From Spirochaetaceae bacterium (GTDB lineage Bacteria > Spirochaetota > Spirochaetia > Treponematales > Rectinemataceae): a stretch of DNA of 5,407 bases. The notes under the pieces were generated by a model. The model did no database searches. It was not told the DNA's origin and saw only the letters and a program-made list of their open reading frames with translations. Both the position numbers and the translations under genes were made by a program. Every line of letters starts with the position of its first letter. The stretch's first letter is position 1. Positions 3,552 to 5,407 of this stretch are shown here, in pieces. Where the stretch lies: the NCBI GenBank assembly GCA_016794765.1, contig JAEUJG010000412.1, forward strand, positions 1-5,407. The letters run 5' to 3'.

Positions 3552-5407
3552 CTACTTGCCGCCGAGCTCGAGGATGAGCTCGACCTCGCCGCGGGAAACC
3601 TTCACCGCGCGGGCGATCTCGTCGGCGCTCCAGCCCTGGCGGGCCAGCTTGCGCACGGTTTCCTGGATGGACGAGGGCGGGGCGCCGCGGTCGCGCTTGG
3701 CGCCGCCCTCCTCCTTGAGGAGGGTGGAGAGGAGCTTGAGCTGCTCCTGGGCCTGGCGGTTGACCTCCTCGAGGCGGGTCTCCGCGCGCGCGAGCCACTC
3801 GCGGGCCTTCTGCGCCTCGGCGATGCGTTTCTCCGCGTCGGCGAGGACGCCGTCCAGCTCGCCGAGCTTGCGGGCGGCCTCGTCGGCGCGCTCCTTGCCG
3901 GCGGAGAGTTCGTCCACGGTCTTCTTGATCTCGAGGACGCGCTCGGGCAGGCGCTTGAGCTCCGCGCCGATGAGGCCCGCGGCCTTCTCCAGGTTCTGGA
4001 TCGACTGGAAATTCTTGTCCACGGCGTCCGCGGTCGCGTCCAGGATCTCGGCCTTCTTCTCGAGGCGCTCGTACTTCGCCTCGGTCTCGCCGGAGAGTTC
4101 GAGGAGGCGGCGGATCTTGGCCTGGGCCTCGGCGAGCGCGTCGCTCTGGCCAGTGACCTCCTCCACCTTGCGGTCCACGCCCTGCGACACCTGCGCGAGG
4201 CGGGCGAAGTCCTCCTCCAAGGCGTCCACGCGGCGCTTCTCCGCCAGGAAGCGGGTCACCTTCTGGTTGACCTCGTCCTCCAGGCGCTTCACGCGGCCGA
4301 GCTGGTTCTCGATCTCGGCGATCTCCGCCTTGCGGGAGTCGAGGCGGGCCAGGTCGCCCTTCATCGTCTCTATGGAGGCGCCCAGCTTCTCCTTGAGCTC
4401 GTCGGCGCGCTCGAAGACCTTGGTCTGGGCGACGAAGGCCTTCTGCTCCTTGTCGATCTCCGCCAGGACCTGGGCGAGGCGCGCGGCCTCCGCCTCCACC
4501 TTGCCGAGGGACTGGGCGCGGCTCGTCTCGATCTTGAGGACGATGTCCTCCGCGGCGGAGCGGAAGTCGCGGAGGCGGCTCTCGGTCTCCGCCTCGATTT
4601 CGCGGCGGCGGCGCTCCACGTCGGCGGCGAGGTTCTCGTAGCCGCGGGAGAAGCCGTCGAGGGCGGTGGCGATGCGCGAGGAGAGGTCCTGGCGGAGCTC
4701 CGCGGTGCGGTCCGCGAGGCCGGAGAGCTCCTTGCCGAGGCGGTCGCGCTCGGCCTGGGCCTGGACCAGGTAGGAGTCGCGCTGCTTTTCGTAGTCGCCG
4801 CGGTAGCTCTGCGCGAGGCCCTCGGCGTTGGCCTTGAAGGCCTCGAACTCGGCGCGCACGCGGCGCTCGGACTCGGCGACGGCGGCGGAGAAGTCGCGCT
4901 CGAAGGCGGCCGCGGCGGCCTGGACGGCGGCGCGGGTCTCGGCCACGCGGGTCTCCTCGGCGCCGACGGCGGCGTCCAGGGCGGAGAGGCGCTCCTCGAG
5001 ACCGCGCTCGGCGGCCTTGACGCGGGCCTCGGCGTCGAGGCCGAAGCGGGAGAGCTCGCCCTGGAGGTGGGCCTCCGCGGTCTTGCGCGCGTCGGCGGCG
5101 TCCTGGCGGACGCTCTCCTTGAGCGCGGCCAGGGCCTCCTGGGCCATGCCGGCCTGGGCGGCGATGCCGTCCTGCACGGCGGAGGCGCGGTCGCGCATCG
5201 TCTCGAGCTGTTCGAGGACGCGGCCCTGGGTCTCCGCCATGCGGGCGCGGAGCTCCTCGAGGCTCGCCTTCTCGGCGGCGGCGCGCTCCTCCGCGGAGCG
5301 GGCGGCGAGCTCCTCGAGGGAACGGTCGAGCTCGGCCTTCCAGGACTCGAGGCGGGCGTCCACGGCTTCGCTGCGGGTCTTGAGGCCGGCGAAGAAGTCG
5401 TCCTCGA
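3552..5407 (-). CDS. Long coiled-coil protein with HTH-like C-terminal tail (SpiroCoCo-like), 5' end cut by window
   Basis: The reading frame is open to the window edge, so the N-terminus lies outside; 617 residues are visible. A GTG at 5361-5363 is in frame, but coding continues upstream with EDDFFAGLKTRSEA, so it is probably not the start. Residues 1 to about 565 (counted from the edge) form an almost uninterrupted coiled coil. They are Ala/Glu/Arg/Leu-rich, lack Cys, and have a single Pro (487). Residues about 389-474 form a distinctive block containing RRLLELSGETEAKYERLEKK and ILDATADAVDKNFQSIQNLEK. A Gly/Arg/Pro linker (566-577) leads to a 40-residue tail, SSIQETVRKLARQGWSADEIARAV to EVELILELGGK (578-617), resembling helix-turn-helix tails with a GWSxxEIAR and SRGEVELIL pattern. 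From memory this matches the spirochaetal SpiroCoCo family, of unproven function, plausibly structural or chromosome-associated. No membrane segment is visible. The methyltransferase gene follows 13 bp downstream. Confidence 0.8.
   Translation of the reverse strand, partial: EDDFFAGLKTRSEAVDARLESWKAELDRSLEELAARSAEERAAAEKASLEELRARMAETQGRVLEQLETMRDRASAVQDGIAAQAGMAQEALAALKESVRQDAADARKTAEAHLQGELSRFGLDAEARVKAAERGLEERLSALDAAVGAEETRVAETRAAVQAAAAAFERDFSAAVAESERRVRAEFEAFKANAEGLAQSYRGDYEKQRDSYLVQAQAERDRLGKELSGLADRTAELRQDLSSRIATALDGFSRGYENLAADVERRRREIEAETESRLRDFRSAAEDIVLKIETSRAQSLGKVEAEAARLAQVLAEIDKEQKAFVAQTKVFERADELKEKLGASIETMKGDLARLDSRKAEIAEIENQLGRVKRLEDEVNQKVTRFLAEKRRVDALEEDFARLAQVSQGVDRKVEEVTGQSDALAEAQAKIRRLLELSGETEAKYERLEKKAEILDATADAVDKNFQSIQNLEKAAGLIGAELKRLPERVLEIKKTVDELSAGKERADEAARKLGELDGVLADAEKRIAEAQKAREWLARAETRLEEVNRQAQEQLKLLSTLLKEEGGAKRDRGAPPSSIQETVRKLARQGWSADEIARAVKVSRGEVELILELGGK
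3555..3674 (-). other. Domain: HTH-like C-terminal tail of the coiled-coil protein
   Basis: These 40 codons encode the globular tail after the coiled coil. The sequence reads as helix 1 (QETVRKLARQG), helix 2 (SADEIARAV), a turn at KVSRG and helix 3 (EVELILEL). The layout is that of a minimal helix-turn-helix, and the GEVELIL ending resembles small HTH tails on some flagellar-operon and coiled-coil proteins. Whether it binds DNA or another protein is not known. Confidence 0.6.

Noticed and set aside
3211..3798. Minus-strand frame spanning the coiled-coil/methyltransferase junction
   Set aside because: It is out of frame with both well-supported genes and is rich in Arg, Pro and Gly.
3556..4641. 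Plus-strand frame of 361 codons antisense to the coiled-coil gene
   Set aside because: The Ser/Arg-rich translation is the mirror of Glu/Ala/Arg/Leu codons on the other strand, and no domain is visible.

Overview
The window is very GC-rich bacterial DNA with compact genes. Three minus-strand genes at the right end (long coiled-coil protein, methyltransferase, PadR regulator) face one plus-strand gene (YcxB-like membrane protein). That gene in turn diverges from a minus-strand lipoprotein metallopeptidase. The best taxonomic clue is the coiled-coil protein. Its conserved C-terminal block and small helix-turn-helix-like tail match my memory of the spirochaete-specific 'SpiroCoCo' coiled-coil family. 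I therefore infer a GC-rich member of the Spirochaetota, probably environmental or uncultivated. This rests on recognition by eye, not on a search.

Layout. Positions 1-456 hold no convincing gene but a dense run of short perfect inverted repeats, ending in a tandem CTCCGTGG repeat. Positions 457-1281 (minus) encode a lipoprotein with an HEYAH zinc-protease motif. Positions 1282-1462 are a divergent promoter region with candidate sigma70-type promoters both ways and a 29-bp near-perfect palindrome over the -10 box of the lipoprotein promoter. Positions 1463-2041 (plus) encode a two-helix YcxB-like protein. A 50-bp convergent gap follows, then padR at 2092-2631 (minus). The 181-bp gap upstream of padR carries a candidate promoter and a perfect 18-bp dyad. 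Positions 2813-3538 (minus) encode a class I SAM-dependent methyltransferase with a TTG start, 13 bp downstream of the coiled-coil gene, which runs from the right edge to 3552.

How the genes may work together. The coiled-coil and methyltransferase genes look like one operon. padR has its own candidate promoter and may autoregulate through the dyad. The lipoprotein and YcxB-like genes share a control region and may be co-regulated through the large palindrome. No CRISPR array, transposase, tRNA or rRNA was recognised. I found no defence or biosynthetic system. The most unusual material is the two palindromes, the HTH-tailed coiled-coil/methyltransferase pair and the hairpin-rich left intergenic region.
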